Positions 1-11,120 of a DNA stretch of 64,000 bases are shown piece by piece (the stretch's first letter is position 1; each line of letters starts with the position of its first letter). Location: positions 62,001-126,000 of the forward strand of contig NZ_BOPF01000019.1 of the NCBI RefSeq assembly GCF_016863615.1, in the 5' to 3' direction. The DNA comes from Virgisporangium aliadipatigenens. Lineage in GTDB: Bacteria > Actinomycetota > Actinomycetes > Mycobacteriales > Micromonosporaceae. The notes below the pieces were generated by a model. It was not told the origin of the DNA and did no database searches. It saw only the letters and a program-made list of their open reading frames with translations. Position numbers and translations under genes: made by a program.

Positions 1-748
1 CGTCGTCGACCAGACGGCACAGGGGGTCGCCGGTCAGGACCACGAGCCGGGTCGCCACGTCCGGGTACCGCACCAGGAACGGCTCGACGGCCGCGGACAG
101 CACCCGCAGCGCGTGCGGCTCGGTGGCGAAGTGCGTCTCCAACGTCCGTTCGTCGAACCAGTAGTCCCCGGCGGCCGCGGCGGTCACGTGCACCGCGACG
201 AGCGGAAAGTGGTGCACGGTCGCGTACCCGAAGCCGAACGCCAGCGCCGGGGTGTCGACGCCGGAGCCGGCCACCGCGACCGCCACCTGCCCGGCGAACA
301 TCCCGCCGGCGCCGGGGCCGGGACGCACGACGACCACGGGACGCGTGCACCCGACCGCCACCCGCGCCGCCACCGAGGAGACGTCGGATGCCGCCGGGGC
401 GCCGACGACGAGCAGATCCGCCGCGCCGGCGGCCGCGCACAGCTGCGTGGCGGGATCACCCGGAACGAGCCGCAGATCGACCCGTTCGCCGCCGAGCCGC
501 TGTCGTACCGCACGCACCGCGCGGGCGAACGGCGGGTCGAACAGTTCGAGCACCGCTGTGCCCGGGCCGCCGGGCGGTGGTGGGCCGACGCGGCAGACGG
601 TGAGCCGCCCGCCGGTGGCCGTGACCTCGTCGGCCGCCCACGCCAGCGCGTGCCGGCCACCGGCCGAGCAGCCGTCGACCCCGACGACCACGTGTGGTTC
701 CGCGCGCGGCCAACGGCCACGGATCGCCGGAGCCGCCTGGGTACGCAT
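1..748 (-). CDS. Universal stress protein, tandem UspA domains (C-terminus beyond window)
   Basis: The reading frame is open to the left edge, so the C-terminus is missing. The ATG is preceded by GGAGGTGGCG at good spacing. The protein opens with a short N-terminal extension, then a UspA fold whose first strand reads VVVGVDG at about residue 20. A second UspA-like half starts near residue 140. The first domain lacks a clean G-2x-G-9x-G(S/T) ATP motif; the matching stretch reads VVGAPAASD, so nucleotide binding in that half is doubtful. The next gene on the same strand (a CBS protein) ends 20 bases upstream, so the two are probably cotranscribed. USPs of this tandem type are typical of DosR regulons, where they act as cytoplasmic ATP/AMP-responsive stress factors. 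Confidence 0.85.
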   Translation of the reverse strand, partial: MRTQAAPAIRGRWPRAEPHVVVGVDGCSAGGRHALAWAADEVTATGGRLTVCRVGPPPPGGPGTAVLELFDPPFARAVRAVRQRLGGERVDLRLVPGDPATQLCAAAGAADLLVVGAPAASDVSSVAARVAVGCTRPVVVVRPGPGAGGMFAGQVAVAVAGSGVDTPALAFGFGYATVHHFPLVAVHVTAAAAGDYWFDERTLETHFATEPHALRVLSAAVEPFLVRYPDVATRLVVLTGDPLCRLVDD

Positions 749-768
749 CGCCGCCACCTCCTTGACGT

Positions 769-1254
769 TCACGGGTACCAGGGCGGGTCGCAGACGCGGT
801 GGCCGGTGGCGGAACGGGGCGCGATGGTGTCGCGCCGGTAGGCCATGGCGTTCACCACCGACAGCACGCCGTCGACGTGCTCGACGGCGTGCGCGATCCG
901 TTCTCCGACGACGCGTTCCTCCACCGCACCGAGCAGGACGACGACGCGGTGGTGCACGTCGGCCCGTACCTCGTCGGCGTGCCGGCCGAGCATCACCGGC
1001 AGCACCTCGTCGGTGATGTCGCGGCGGATGTCCGCGTCGGAGCGGTTGGCGGCGGCCGCCACGTCACGCCAGGTGATCACGCCGACCTCGCCGCCGCCGT
1101 CGTCCAGGACCCGCAGCCGTTCGACGTGGCCGCTGCGCATCAGACAGACCGCGGTACGCACCGAGTCCCGCGGCGACACGGCCATCGCCGGGACCGGGTC
1201 GGTATCGGCCTCGGCGCGGCGATGCATCAGGTCGGCGACCGTCAACGCGTCCAT
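769..1254 (-). CDS. CBS/BON-type protein with a single CBS motif
   Basis: A 161-residue protein. Residues 1-70 resemble one CBS motif (TVADLM start, then a GVITWRDV strand-helix pair). Residues 90-145 resemble a BON domain (VRADVHHRVVVLLGAVEE). Relatives in this window carry two CBS motifs before BON, so this one appears to have lost or never had the second. CBS pairs bind adenine nucleotides, and a single motif would have to dimerise to form a site. The start has AGGGGG upstream. It sits between a DoxX-like gene and a USP on the same strand, and no regulatory box lies directly ahead of it. The short gap suggests read-through from upstream despite the hairpin there. Confidence 0.75.
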   Translation of the reverse strand: MDALTVADLMHRRAEADTDPVPAMAVSPRDSVRTAVCLMRSGHVERLRVLDDGGGEVGVITWRDVAAAANRSDADIRRDITDEVLPVMLGRHADEVRADVHHRVVVLLGAVEERVVGERIAHAVEHVDGVLSVVNAMAYRRDTIAPRSATGHRVCDPPWYP

Positions 1255-1276
1255 CTCGACCCCCTTCGCGGCTGTC

Positions 1277-1300
1277 GGGCGGTGGGTCGCCCCACCGCCC
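1277..1300 (-). terminator. Hairpin downstream of the DoxX-like gene
   Basis: Perfect 10-bp stem (GGGCGGTGGG paired with CCCACCGCCC) around a 4-base loop, 16 bases past the stop of the minus-strand DoxX-like gene. There is no U-tract, as is common in actinobacteria. Confidence 0.55.
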
Positions 1301-1316
1301 TACCGGCCGGATCCGT

Positions 1317-1877
1317 TCACCAGAGCCAGCCGTTGTTACGCACGAACGGCAGCTTCCGCCACCAGCGGCCGAGCCCCGCGGTGTCACCGGCGCCGACGAG
1401 CGCGAGCGCCACGATCAGGCCGGCGTAGATCAGGTGGTCGTCCATGAAGACGTTGTTCTCCGGGGGCAGCACCGCCGTCCACATGAGAACCAGGAGCAGC
1501 GCACCCGTGGCCGCGGCGATGCGCATGCCGATGCCGAGGATCAGGGCGAGCCCGATACCGAGCAGGCCGATCATGAACAGCCAGTCGGCCCACGCCTGGC
1601 CGGCGATGTCGTTGTAGACGCCCTGGAACGGCCCCTTGGCGGCGTGTGCCAGGAAGCCCTCGGTCGGGTGTCCGCCGTTGATCCAGGCGGCCTTCTCGGC
1701 GGTCTCGTGACCGAGCCCGAACGTCTTGTCCAGGAACGCCCACAGGAAGACCCAGCCGAGCGCGAGCCGCAGCCCGGCGAACAGGTAACGGGTGGCGGTC
1801 GCCGTGGTGGTACCGGCCAAGGCGGCCGCGTCGGAGCGGTTGGATGCGTGGAGCGGTCCGTGGGCGATCGTCGCCAT
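1317..1877 (-). CDS. DoxX-like integral membrane protein
   Basis: A 186-residue membrane protein with about four hydrophobic segments (around residues 33-57, 100-122, 122-140 and 155-175). The pattern of a first helix rich in aromatic residues (LGWVFLWAFLDKTFG) followed by a GIGL-ALILGIGMR helix pair matches the DoxX/DoxD family, small membrane subunits or relatives of quinone-reducing oxidoreductases. The ATG at 1877 was chosen over an upstream frame extension because AAGGGA lies at usable distance and the family begins close to the first helix. It is divergent from a nitroreductase, and a DosR-like box lies between the two. A function in electron flow to quinone is inferred from the family only. 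Confidence 0.75.
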   Translation of the reverse strand: MATIAHGPLHASNRSDAAALAGTTTATATRYLFAGLRLALGWVFLWAFLDKTFGLGHETAEKAAWINGGHPTEGFLAHAAKGPFQGVYNDIAGQAWADWLFMIGLLGIGLALILGIGMRIAAATGALLLVLMWTAVLPPENNVFMDDHLIYAGLIVALALVGAGDTAGLGRWWRKLPFVRNNGWLW

Positions 1878-1973
1878 CAGACTCACTGTCCCTTCGAATC
1901 GGCTCTCGTCGCTGATCCTCACAGCCTCGCCACCCGCCCCGACGGTCGGCAGTGCCGCGTGGATCCACCCGGC

Positions 1974-1987
1974 GGGACGAAGGTCCC
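1974..1987. promoter_or_regulatory. DosR-like box
   Basis: gggacgaaggtccc, an exact match to GGGNCNNNNGNCCC with central AA. It lies between the divergent DoxX-like gene (96 bases from its start) and the nitroreductase (114 bases), so it could serve both. Confidence 0.7.
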
Positions 1988-2101
1988 ACCCCCGGGGGCA
2001 CGTACCGGTGGGGTCCGAATTCGGGTCGAACGGCCCTGATCGACATGCCGGTGCGCGGGCAAGAGTGGTGTTTCGTCAACCGCCGTACCGGGAGAATCGC
2101 C

Positions 2102-3223
2102 ATGCCTGCCTCGATCCAGATCGCGCCGACGAACGCGCGGACGAGCACCCGCAAGAACGTTCTCACCCGCGCGGCCGTCAGCGCGCTCTGCGCGCCGTCG
2201 GTGTTCAACACGCAGCCGTGGCGGTGGCGGATCACCGGTGACACGGCGGAACTGCGGGCCGACCGGTCCCGGCAACTGCCGGTGCTCGACCCGGACGGGC
2301 GGCTGTTGACGGTCAGCTGCGGGGCCGCACTGCACCATTTCCGCACGGCGCTCGCGGTCGACGGGGTCCGCCCCGAGGTGACGGTCCTACCGGATCCCGT
2401 CGGCGACCCGGACGTGCTGGCGGTCATCGCCTGCGGTCCGCACGAGGAGCCGCCGACCGCCGTGATCCGGCTCTTCCGGGCGATGTCGGTGCGGCGCAGC
2501 GATCGGCGGCCGTTCGCCGACGAGCCGGTGCCGCCCGCCGTCCTCGCGCGGCTGTGCGCGGCGGGCCGGATCGGCACCGCCCATGTGCAGCTCGTGCGGG
2601 ACCGCGACGTCGTGGGGCTGGCGGTCGCCGCGGTCCACGCCGCCGGCCGCGAGCTCGCCGATCCGGACTACCGGGCGGAACTTGCCGCCTGGCGCCGCCG
2701 CGGGGACGACACCAGGGGCGACGGCCTTCCCGGATACACCGCGCCGGCGCCGGCGGCACGCCCGGTCCCGGTGCGCGACCTGGCGGCGACCGGCCCGGAG
2801 ACGGCCACGATCCACGACGCGCCGCCGGACGCCGACCGGTTCGCCCGCTATCTGATCGTCCACACCGAGAACGAGGACCCGGTGGCGTGGCTCGACGCGG
2901 GCGAGGCGCTCTCCGCGGTGTTGCTGACCGCCACGGTCGAGGGGCTGTCCGCCTCGCCGATGAGCGATCTGGTCGAGGTTCCCGCGTCCCGGCAGATTCT
3001 CCGGGAACTGCTCGGCGGGCTCGGGCACGCCGCGATCGTGGTGCGGGTGGGCATCACCGAGCACCGCAGGCCCACGGCGACGACACCCCGACGCGGCACC
3101 GACGACGCCGTCGACACCACCGAACGCCGGCTCAGCGCACCACAAGTTCCCGCGCGCGAAGCAACCGGGCCCACCACGGGCGCGGGGCGGCCGGACGCAG
3201 GGCGGGCAACGACGCGCCCTTGA
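2102..3223 (+). CDS. Acg-family nitroreductase-like protein
   Basis: A 373-residue protein of the Acg/Rv3131 group, a nitroreductase-fold family that is FMN-associated or FMN-degenerate and is strongly induced by DosR in mycobacteria. The hallmark APSVFNTQPWRW lies near residue 40, and the conserved WLDAGEALSAVLLTA helix lies near residue 265. The ATG at 2102 follows GGGAGA and matches the N-termini of paralogues; the frame is open upstream. The last 50 or so residues run past the usual family end (TPRR-DD) and overlap a convergent gene by 92 bases. The extension may reflect a lost stop codon or a frameshift. Enzymatic substrate is unknown for this family. Confidence 0.85.
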   Translation: MPASIQIAPTNARTSTRKNVLTRAAVSALCAPSVFNTQPWRWRITGDTAELRADRSRQLPVLDPDGRLLTVSCGAALHHFRTALAVDGVRPEVTVLPDPVGDPDVLAVIACGPHEEPPTAVIRLFRAMSVRRSDRRPFADEPVPPAVLARLCAAGRIGTAHVQLVRDRDVVGLAVAAVHAAGRELADPDYRAELAAWRRRGDDTRGDGLPGYTAPAPAARPVPVRDLAATGPETATIHDAPPDADRFARYLIVHTENEDPVAWLDAGEALSAVLLTATVEGLSASPMSDLVEVPASRQILRELLGGLGHAAIVVRVGITEHRRPTATTPRRGTDDAVDTTERRLSAPQVPAREATGPTTGAGRPDAGRATTRP

Positions 3224-3473
3224 CGCTGATCCACCCCCCGTGCCCCATCCGCACCGAGCCGATCGCCGGCGGCCGGCGCAGCGCGGCCACGCCCACCGCG
3301 GCGGCGGCGACCATGGCGGTGGCCGCGACGCCGTAGCGCGCCAGGCGCTGTACGTCCACTGCGGGACGGAACGCCAAGCGCTCGGCGCTGACGACGAAGA
3401 CGCCCACGGTGGCGTCCGGACCGCAGGGCACCACTACCGGCGCCGGCGCGACGTGCTCGACCTCGACGGACAT
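3132..3473 (-). CDS. Small membrane protein sharing a module with the GerW-like protein at 17863
   Basis: A 113-residue protein with a strong GAGGAGGGG ribosome binding site. It has an N-terminal hydrophilic part with the phrase FRPAVDVQRL, then one hydrophobic segment around residues 50-68, then a basic C-terminus. The RLAFRPAVDVQRL stretch parallels VCWRPALDVNKV just ahead of the membrane helix in the protein at 17863-18231, so the two appear to share a C-terminal module. I do not recognise a named family for this one. It is divergent from the DUF1918 gene with a box between them, and its 3' end overlaps the nitroreductase tail. Confidence 0.65.
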   Translation of the reverse strand: MSVEVEHVAPAPVVVPCGPDATVGVFVVSAERLAFRPAVDVQRLARYGVAATAMVAAAAVGVAALRRPPAIGSVRMGHGGWISVKGASLPALRPAAPRPWWARLLRARELVVR

Positions 3474-3548
3474 GGCCCGCTCCCCTCCTCGCGGGACGCA
3501 CACGCGGCCCGTCCCTCCAGGGTGGCCGTCGCGGCACCCGCCGGTCCC

Positions 3549-3562
3549 GGTCCGAAAGGCCC
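3549..3562. promoter_or_regulatory. DosR-like box, one mismatch
   Basis: ggtccgaaaggccc, which departs from GGGNCNNNNGNCCC at one base. It lies between divergent genes, 75 bases from the minus start and 83 from the plus start. A weaker half-matching palindrome lies at 3571-3584. Confidence 0.55.
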
Positions 3563-3645
3563 AGGCGCGGGGGCCGGTTCGGCCTTGCCCCGCGACCAGT
3601 CCGAGGCCAGATTGGAACACACGCAGCGGACGGAAGGAGCCGGCC

Positions 3646-3840
3646 ATGCTCGCCCATCGCGGTGATCGTCTGATCCTGGAAGGCACGCACGTCGGGGACC
3701 GCCGGCGCACCGGAATGATCATCGAACTGCGCGGCGCGGACGGCGCACCGCCGTACGTGGTGCGCTGGCTCGACACCGACCGCGAGTCGCTGGTGTTCCC
3801 CGGACCCGACGCACGGGTCGAACCGCCCCTTTCCGAGTGA
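3646..3840 (+). CDS. DUF1918 small protein (Rv0569-like)
   Basis: A 64-residue protein beginning MLAHRGDRLILEG, with the tail pattern YVVRWLDTDRESLVFPGPDA typical of DUF1918, a small SH3-like beta-barrel family. Rv0569, a mycobacterial member, is a DosR-regulon protein of unproven biochemical role. AAGGAG lies 6-7 bases ahead of the ATG. It heads a run of three tightly spaced small genes (DUF1918, DUF1876, SHOCT-like) with 13-17 base gaps, so they are likely one operon under the box at 3549. Confidence 0.88.
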   Translation: MLAHRGDRLILEGTHVGDRRRTGMIIELRGADGAPPYVVRWLDTDRESLVFPGPDARVEPPLSE

Positions 3841-3853
3841 CCCGGAGGAGATC

Positions 3854-4123
3854 ATGGCTGGGACGAAACGCTGGACCGTGGAGATCATCATCGACGAGCA
3901 CGAGGGGCGAACGTTCGCCGAGGCGACGCTGTACACCGGCGACGCACCGCCGCTGACCGGCACGGGCCGGGCCCGGCTGAGCCCGGACGACGACGACATC
4001 CCGGAGATCGGCGACGAGGTGGCGGTCGCCCGGGCGTTGAACGCGCTCGGCGAACGGCTGCGGCGCACCACCGCCGAGGACATCGCGTCGGTGACCAGAG
4101 AGCCGGTGCGCCTGCACCGGTGA
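3854..4123 (+). CDS. DUF1876 protein (Rv1738/Rv2632c-like)
   Basis: An 89-residue protein with the DUF1876 fold pattern: WTVEIIIDEHEGRTFAEATL, then LTGTGRARLSP, then IGDEVAVARALNALGERL. The structure of mycobacterial Rv1738 resembles ribosome hibernation-promoting factors, and the gene is among those most strongly induced by hypoxia. A role at the ribosome is therefore the leading guess, but it is unproven. CGGAGGAG lies just ahead of the ATG. It is the second gene of a small-protein operon. Confidence 0.88.
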   Translation: MAGTKRWTVEIIIDEHEGRTFAEATLYTGDAPPLTGTGRARLSPDDDDIPEIGDEVAVARALNALGERLRRTTAEDIASVTREPVRLHR

Positions 4124-4140
4124 GCCCGAGGAGGTGGGCC

Positions 4141-4347
4141 GTGAACGGCATGCATTCCGGCATGGCCGGTTGGAGTCAGCTCGTGGTGCTGTTCGACCTC
4201 GCGGTGTTCACCGCGGTGCTCGGCGCGCTCGTCGCCGTCCTGTCGGGTGGCAAGGTCTCCCGGATCCTCGCGGAACGCTACGCGCGCGGCGAGATCGACG
4301 AGGACGAGTACCACCGCCGCCGGGCGATCCTGCGGCGCGGCCGGTGA
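4141..4347 (+). CDS. Small membrane protein with C-terminal SHOCT domain
   Basis: A 68-residue protein with one membrane segment (about residues 10-35: LVVLFDLAVFTAVLGALVAVL) and a C-terminal SHOCT-type motif ILAERYARGEIDEDEYHRRRAIL. SHOCT stretches are short helical hairpins that mediate oligomerisation. I chose GTG at 4141 because GGAGGTGGGCC sits directly upstream. The GTG at 4120 overlaps the previous stop but has no ribosome binding site. Third gene of the small-protein operon. Confidence 0.8.
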   Translation: MNGMHSGMAGWSQLVVLFDLAVFTAVLGALVAVLSGGKVSRILAERYARGEIDEDEYHRRRAILRRGR

Positions 4348-4349
4348 CC

Positions 4350-4366
4350 CCGGTGCACGGCACCGG
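4350..4366. terminator. Short hairpin between convergent genes
   Basis: A 7-bp stem (CCGGTGC/GCACCGG) with a 3-base loop just after the SHOCT gene. It is short, so termination here is only a suggestion. Confidence 0.3.
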
Positions 4367-4429
4367 CGGCCCGACCGGGGACGGTGGTAGCGCCCCGGCA
4401 GGGACCGGCCGGCGTCCCCGCGGCCTTGT

Positions 4430-5395
4430 TCAGCCCGTGAGCATCGTGGCGATCGAACGCCGCGGGGTGGCCGCACCCGGCAGCCCGTAGCCGATGCGCA
4501 GCAGCACCTGTGGGTACCAGCCGTCCTGCGACACCATCAGCTCGCGCAGGTCCGGCAGTTCGAGGGCCTGCGTCATCGGCTGCGTGGACAGGCCGCGCAC
4601 CGTGGCGGTCAGCAGCACCCGTTGCAGCGCCTGTCCGGCCCGCACCCACCGGGTGATGTCGTCACCGGGCGTGGAGAGCAGCATCAGGCGCGGCCGCGGT
4701 TCGTAGCCGTCCGCGCGCCGGAACCGGTCCGGCCGCACGAGTCCGAAGTCGCGCACCGGCAGCCGCCCGTCGGCGTCGAGGCAGCCGTACGCCTCGGTCG
4801 GCACGCCGTCGGTGCGCCCGCGCCGGTTCGCCGTCCACTCGGCCAGTTCGCGCCGGTACGCAACGGACTCGCGTTGGCGTTCGTCGGCGGCGCGGGTGAG
4901 AGCGAGCACGGCGTCGCGGCGGACCGGGTCCAACGGCGTGAGCCGCGCACCCTCGACGGCCGCGGCGGCGCGCAGTTCCTCGACCACCTGCCACGGGACC
5001 GGTGTGCCGCTGAACGGTGCCCGGGCGGTGTGCCGGCGCGGGATCGCCTCGACGAGCGTGCGCACCGTCGCGTCCGGCACGGCGTGCGGCCCGAACTCGA
5101 CGTAGGCCACCCCGGGCCCGCCCTGCAACACCGGCGTGCGGCCGCGCGCCAGCACCGCCAGGCGCAGGTTCAGCAACGCGGCGCCGACGCTGATCCACGC
5201 CTCGCGCCCGTCCGGGTCGATCGCGGGCAGCAGCCGCGAACGGTCGAGCAGCACGGCGAATCCGCTGTCGTGCACGGCGAAGCGCCACGGTTGGCTGTTG
5301 TGCACCGACGGCGCGGAGGCAGCCGTGCGCAGGCACGCCGTCACCGCCGTGGTGCTGAACAGGTCGTGCCACCCGGGCATCGTCGCGGTGGTCAT
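4430..5395 (-). CDS. Acg-family nitroreductase-like protein
   Basis: A 321-residue member of the same family as the gene at 2102. The hallmark APSVHNSQPWRF falls near residue 30, and the helix WVRAGQALQRVLLTAT near residue 250. It ends in the family-typical GAATPRRSIATML, so the length is normal. The ATG follows GGGGAGGTGAG. It begins 6 bases after the stop of the 71-residue gene upstream, so the two form an operon driven from the divergent region shared with adhE. Cofactor use is unknown; members of this group often lack parts of the canonical FMN site. Confidence 0.87.
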   Translation of the reverse strand: MTTATMPGWHDLFSTTAVTACLRTAASAPSVHNSQPWRFAVHDSGFAVLLDRSRLLPAIDPDGREAWISVGAALLNLRLAVLARGRTPVLQGGPGVAYVEFGPHAVPDATVRTLVEAIPRRHTARAPFSGTPVPWQVVEELRAAAAVEGARLTPLDPVRRDAVLALTRAADERQRESVAYRRELAEWTANRRGRTDGVPTEAYGCLDADGRLPVRDFGLVRPDRFRRADGYEPRPRLMLLSTPGDDITRWVRAGQALQRVLLTATVRGLSTQPMTQALELPDLRELMVSQDGWYPQVLLRIGYGLPGAATPRRSIATMLTG

Positions 5396-5401
5396 CGCGG
5401 C

Positions 5402-5617
5402 TCACCTCCCCGCGTCGAGAACGCGGCGCGCGTCGCGTTCCACCATCAGCGGGACGAACGCGTGCACCTGGCTGCCCAGGTACGGCCGTTGCGCCTCCTC
5501 GACCACCTGCCGGATCGCCTCCGCGGGGTACCGGTCGCCGTAGCGGGCGACCAGCCGGTCCAGCACGAAGTGCACGCCGGTGATCTCGAACTCGACGTCG
5601 AATCCCTGTGTCCGCAT
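5402..5617 (-). CDS. Small helical protein (three-helix bundle type)
   Basis: A 71-residue protein predicted mainly helical, with a LDRLVARYGDRYPAEAIRQVVEEA segment giving two amphipathic helices. It resembles the short three-helix-bundle dimerisation proteins seen beside stress genes in actinobacteria, but that assignment is by general pattern only. AGGAAGG precedes the ATG. First gene of the operon with the downstream nitroreductase, divergent from adhE. Confidence 0.65.
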   Translation of the reverse strand: MRTQGFDVEFEITGVHFVLDRLVARYGDRYPAEAIRQVVEEAQRPYLGSQVHAFVPLMVERDARRVLDAGR

Positions 5618-5672
5618 CGTCCCTCACCTTCCTTCCGGTGCCCATTCAGCACGTCGGAGAACGGCATCGACA

Positions 5673-5686
5673 GGGCCGGAGGTCCC
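5673..5686. promoter_or_regulatory. DosR-like box, minus-side copy
   Basis: gggccggaggtccc, an exact match to GGGNCNNNNGNCCC though without the usual central AA/TT. It is 55 bases ahead of the 71-residue gene on the minus strand. Confidence 0.6.
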
Positions 5687-5707
5687 GGTGCCCGGTCCGC
5701 CGCGGAG

Positions 5708-5721
5708 AGGACCTTCGGCCC
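5708..5721. promoter_or_regulatory. DosR-like box, adhE side
   Basis: aggaccttcggccc, one mismatch at the first base. It lies 95 bases ahead of the adhE start. With the copy at 5673 it gives each divergent unit its own site. Confidence 0.55.
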
Positions 5722-5816
5722 TAGGGAGGCGAGCACTTGCGCCGCAGACGGCCCGACGCCGGGCGGGCGACGATCAGGTCGACATCGCATCGATCCGCAC
5801 GGAAGAGGTGAGTTCA

Positions 5817-8446
5817 GTGACGCACGCGCCGACGCCGATCGAGGTGACGGTCGACTCGCTGGTCGCGAACGGGGTGAAGGCCCTGGCCGACTACGCGACG
5901 TACACCCAGGAACAGGTGGACCAGATCGTCGGAAAGGCATCGGTCGCCGCACTGCACCGGCACGGCGCACTGGCGCAGCTCGCCGTCGCGGAGACCGGGC
6001 GCGGAGTGTTCGAGGACAAGGCGGTGAAGAACATTTTCGCCTGTGAGCACGTCACGAACAACATGGCCGGGCTCAAGACCGTCGGCGTGATCCGCCGGGA
6101 CGAGGTCGACGGCATCGTCGAGATCGCCGACCCGGTCGGGGTCGTGTGCGCCCTCACTCCGGTCACCAACCCGACGTCGACGGTCATCTTCAAGGCGTTG
6201 CTGGCGCTCAAGACGCGCAACCCCGTCGTGTTCGCCTTCCACCCCTCGGCGCAGGAGTGCAGCGCCGAGGCGGCGCGGATCGTGCGGGACGCGGCCGTCG
6301 CCGCCGGCGCGCCCGAGCACTGCGTGCAGTGGATCGCGCAGCCGTCGCTGGAAGCGACCCGTGCGCTCATGCACCACCGGGACGTGTCGGTCATCCTGGC
6401 CACCGGCGGCAGCGGCATGGTGCGCGCGGCGTACTCGGCGGGCAAGCCGGCGCTGGGCGTCGGGCCGGGCAACGTTCCGTCCTATGTGGACTCCACCGCC
6501 GACGTCGGCCGGGCGGTGCACGACATCGTGCTGTCCAAGACGTTCGACAACGGCATGATCTGCGCCTCGGAGCAGGCGGTCATCCTGCACGAGCGGGTCT
6601 ACGACGACGCGATCGCCGGCTTCGAACGGCTGCACGCGCGGGTCGTCACGCCCGAGGAGAAGGCGAAGCTGGAGCGGTTCGTCTTCCCGCGCACCGGCGG
6701 CGGCGACTGCCCGGACGTCGCGCTGAACCACGACGTCGTCGGCCGTTCCCCGGTGTGGATCGCCGAACAGGCCGGCTTCAGCGTGCCGCCGGACACCTCG
6801 ATGCTGCTCGTCGAGGTCGGCTCGGTCGGCGACGCGGAGCCGCTCACCCGCGAGAAGCTCTGCCCCGTGCTGGCGGTCCTGCGTGCGCCCACCCGCGAGG
6901 ACGGCTTCCGCTACGCCGAACAGATGGTCGAGTACCACGGTCTCGGGCACAGCGCCGTCATCCACGCCACCGACGCGGCGGCCGTCGAACAGTACGGGCT
7001 GCGCGTCAAGGCGGTGCGGATCATCTCCAACGCGCCCGCGTCGCAGGGCGGCATCGGTGACATCTACAACGCCTACCTGCCCTCGCTGACCCTCGGCTGC
7101 GGCACCTATGGAGCGAACTCCGTGTCGAACAACGTCTCCGCCGTCAACCTGCTCAACATCAAGCGCATCGGCCGGCGGGTCAACAACATGCAGTGGTTCA
7201 AGGTCCCCCCGAAGATCTACTTCGAGCCGAACGCGATCCGCTACTTCCGCGACATGCCGGACGTGCACCGCATCACCATCGTCACCGACCACACCATGAC
7301 GAAGCTCGGCTACGTCGACCGGATCAGCGGGGTGCTGCGCGAACGCGCGGAGCCGGTCACCATCCAGGTGATCGACGACGTCGAGCCCGAACCGAGCATG
7401 GACACCGTGCAGCGCGGCGCGGCGGTGATGCGTTCGTTCCGGCCGGACACCATCATCGCCCTCGGCGGCGGCTCGCCGATGGACGCGGCGAAGGTGATGT
7501 GGCTGCTGTACGAGCACCCGGACATCGAGTTCGCCGACATGCGGGAGAAGTTCTTCGACATCCGCAAGCGGGCGTTCACGTTCCCGACACTGGGCGCGCT
7601 GGCGCAGCTCGTGTGCGTGCCGACCACGTCGGGCACCGGCGCGGAGGTGACGCCGTTCGCGGTCATCACCGACACCGCCACCGGGCAGAAGTACCCGCTC
7701 GCCGACTACGCCCTCACGCCCAGCGTGGCCGTGGTGGACCCGGTGCTCGCCGCCGACCTGCCGGCCGTGGTGACCGCCGACAGCGGATTCGACGCGCTGA
7801 CCCACGCCACCGAGGCGTACGTGTCGGTGTACGCCAACGACTACACCGACGGGCTCGCGCTGCACGCGATCCGGCTCATCTTCGCCAATCTGGAACGGGC
7901 CGTCCACAGTGGAGCGATCGACCCCGTCGCGCGGGAGAAGATGCACAACGCCGGCACCATCGCCGGGATGGCGTTCGGCAACGCGTTCCTCGGCATCGTG
8001 CACGCGATGGCGCACACGCTCGGTGCGACGTTCCACGTGGCGCACGGGCGCACGAACGCGGTGCTGCTGCCGCACGTCATCCGCTACAACGGCACCGTTC
8101 CCGGCAAGCTCACCGGCTGGCCGAAGTACGAGCGCTACACCGCTCCGGAGCGGTTCCAGGACATCGCGCGCACGCTCGGACTGCCCGCCGCCACACCCGA
8201 GGAGGGCGTCGAGTCCTACGCCCGCGCGGTCGAGCGGCTGCGCGACGCGGTCGGCATCGAACCGTCGTTCCAGAAGATCGGCGTCGACGAACGGCAGTAC
8301 GTCGCGGCGCTGCCGCAACAGGCGATGAACGCCTACCTCGACCAGTGCGCGCCGGCGAACCCGCGCATGCCGATGCTCGACGACATGCGGGAGATCATGC
8401 GGGCCGCCTACTACGGCACCACCTCGGACCGGGACGGAGAAGGATC

Positions 8447-8450
<4 letters not shown>
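5817..8450 (+). CDS. adhE: Bifunctional acetaldehyde/alcohol dehydrogenase
   Basis: An 877-residue AdhE, full length for the family. The N-terminal half is a CoA-acylating aldehyde dehydrogenase (acetyl-CoA to acetaldehyde) with the catalytic cysteine in FDNGMICASEQ at about residue 249. The C-terminal half is an iron-dependent alcohol dehydrogenase (acetaldehyde to ethanol) with GGGSPMDAAK, GFDALTHATEAY and FLGIVHAMAHTLGA carrying the metal-binding His residues. Together they regenerate two NAD+ per acetyl-CoA. GTG at 5817 follows GAAGAGGTGAG, and the frame is open far upstream without a ribosome binding site. Its stop overlaps the ppdK start (ATGA), so the two are translationally coupled. 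Two DosR-like boxes lie upstream. Confidence 0.96.
7903..7913. repeat. Iterated palindrome TCCACAGTGGA
   Basis: One copy of the 11-bp iterated palindrome, inside adhE. Confidence 0.6.
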
Positions 8451-11110
<2,660 letters not shown>

Positions 11111-11120
11111 GGAGGCCGTG

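Noticed and set aside
3571-3584. gggccggttcggcc as a second DosR-like box beside 3549
   Set aside because: It lacks the closing CCC and the G at position 10; kept only as a weak neighbour of the better site.
5814-8318. Very long antisense reading frame opposite adhE
   Set aside because: Long open frames opposite real genes are expected at this GC content; its translation is Arg/His/Val-rich without motifs, whereas adhE is certain on the other strand.
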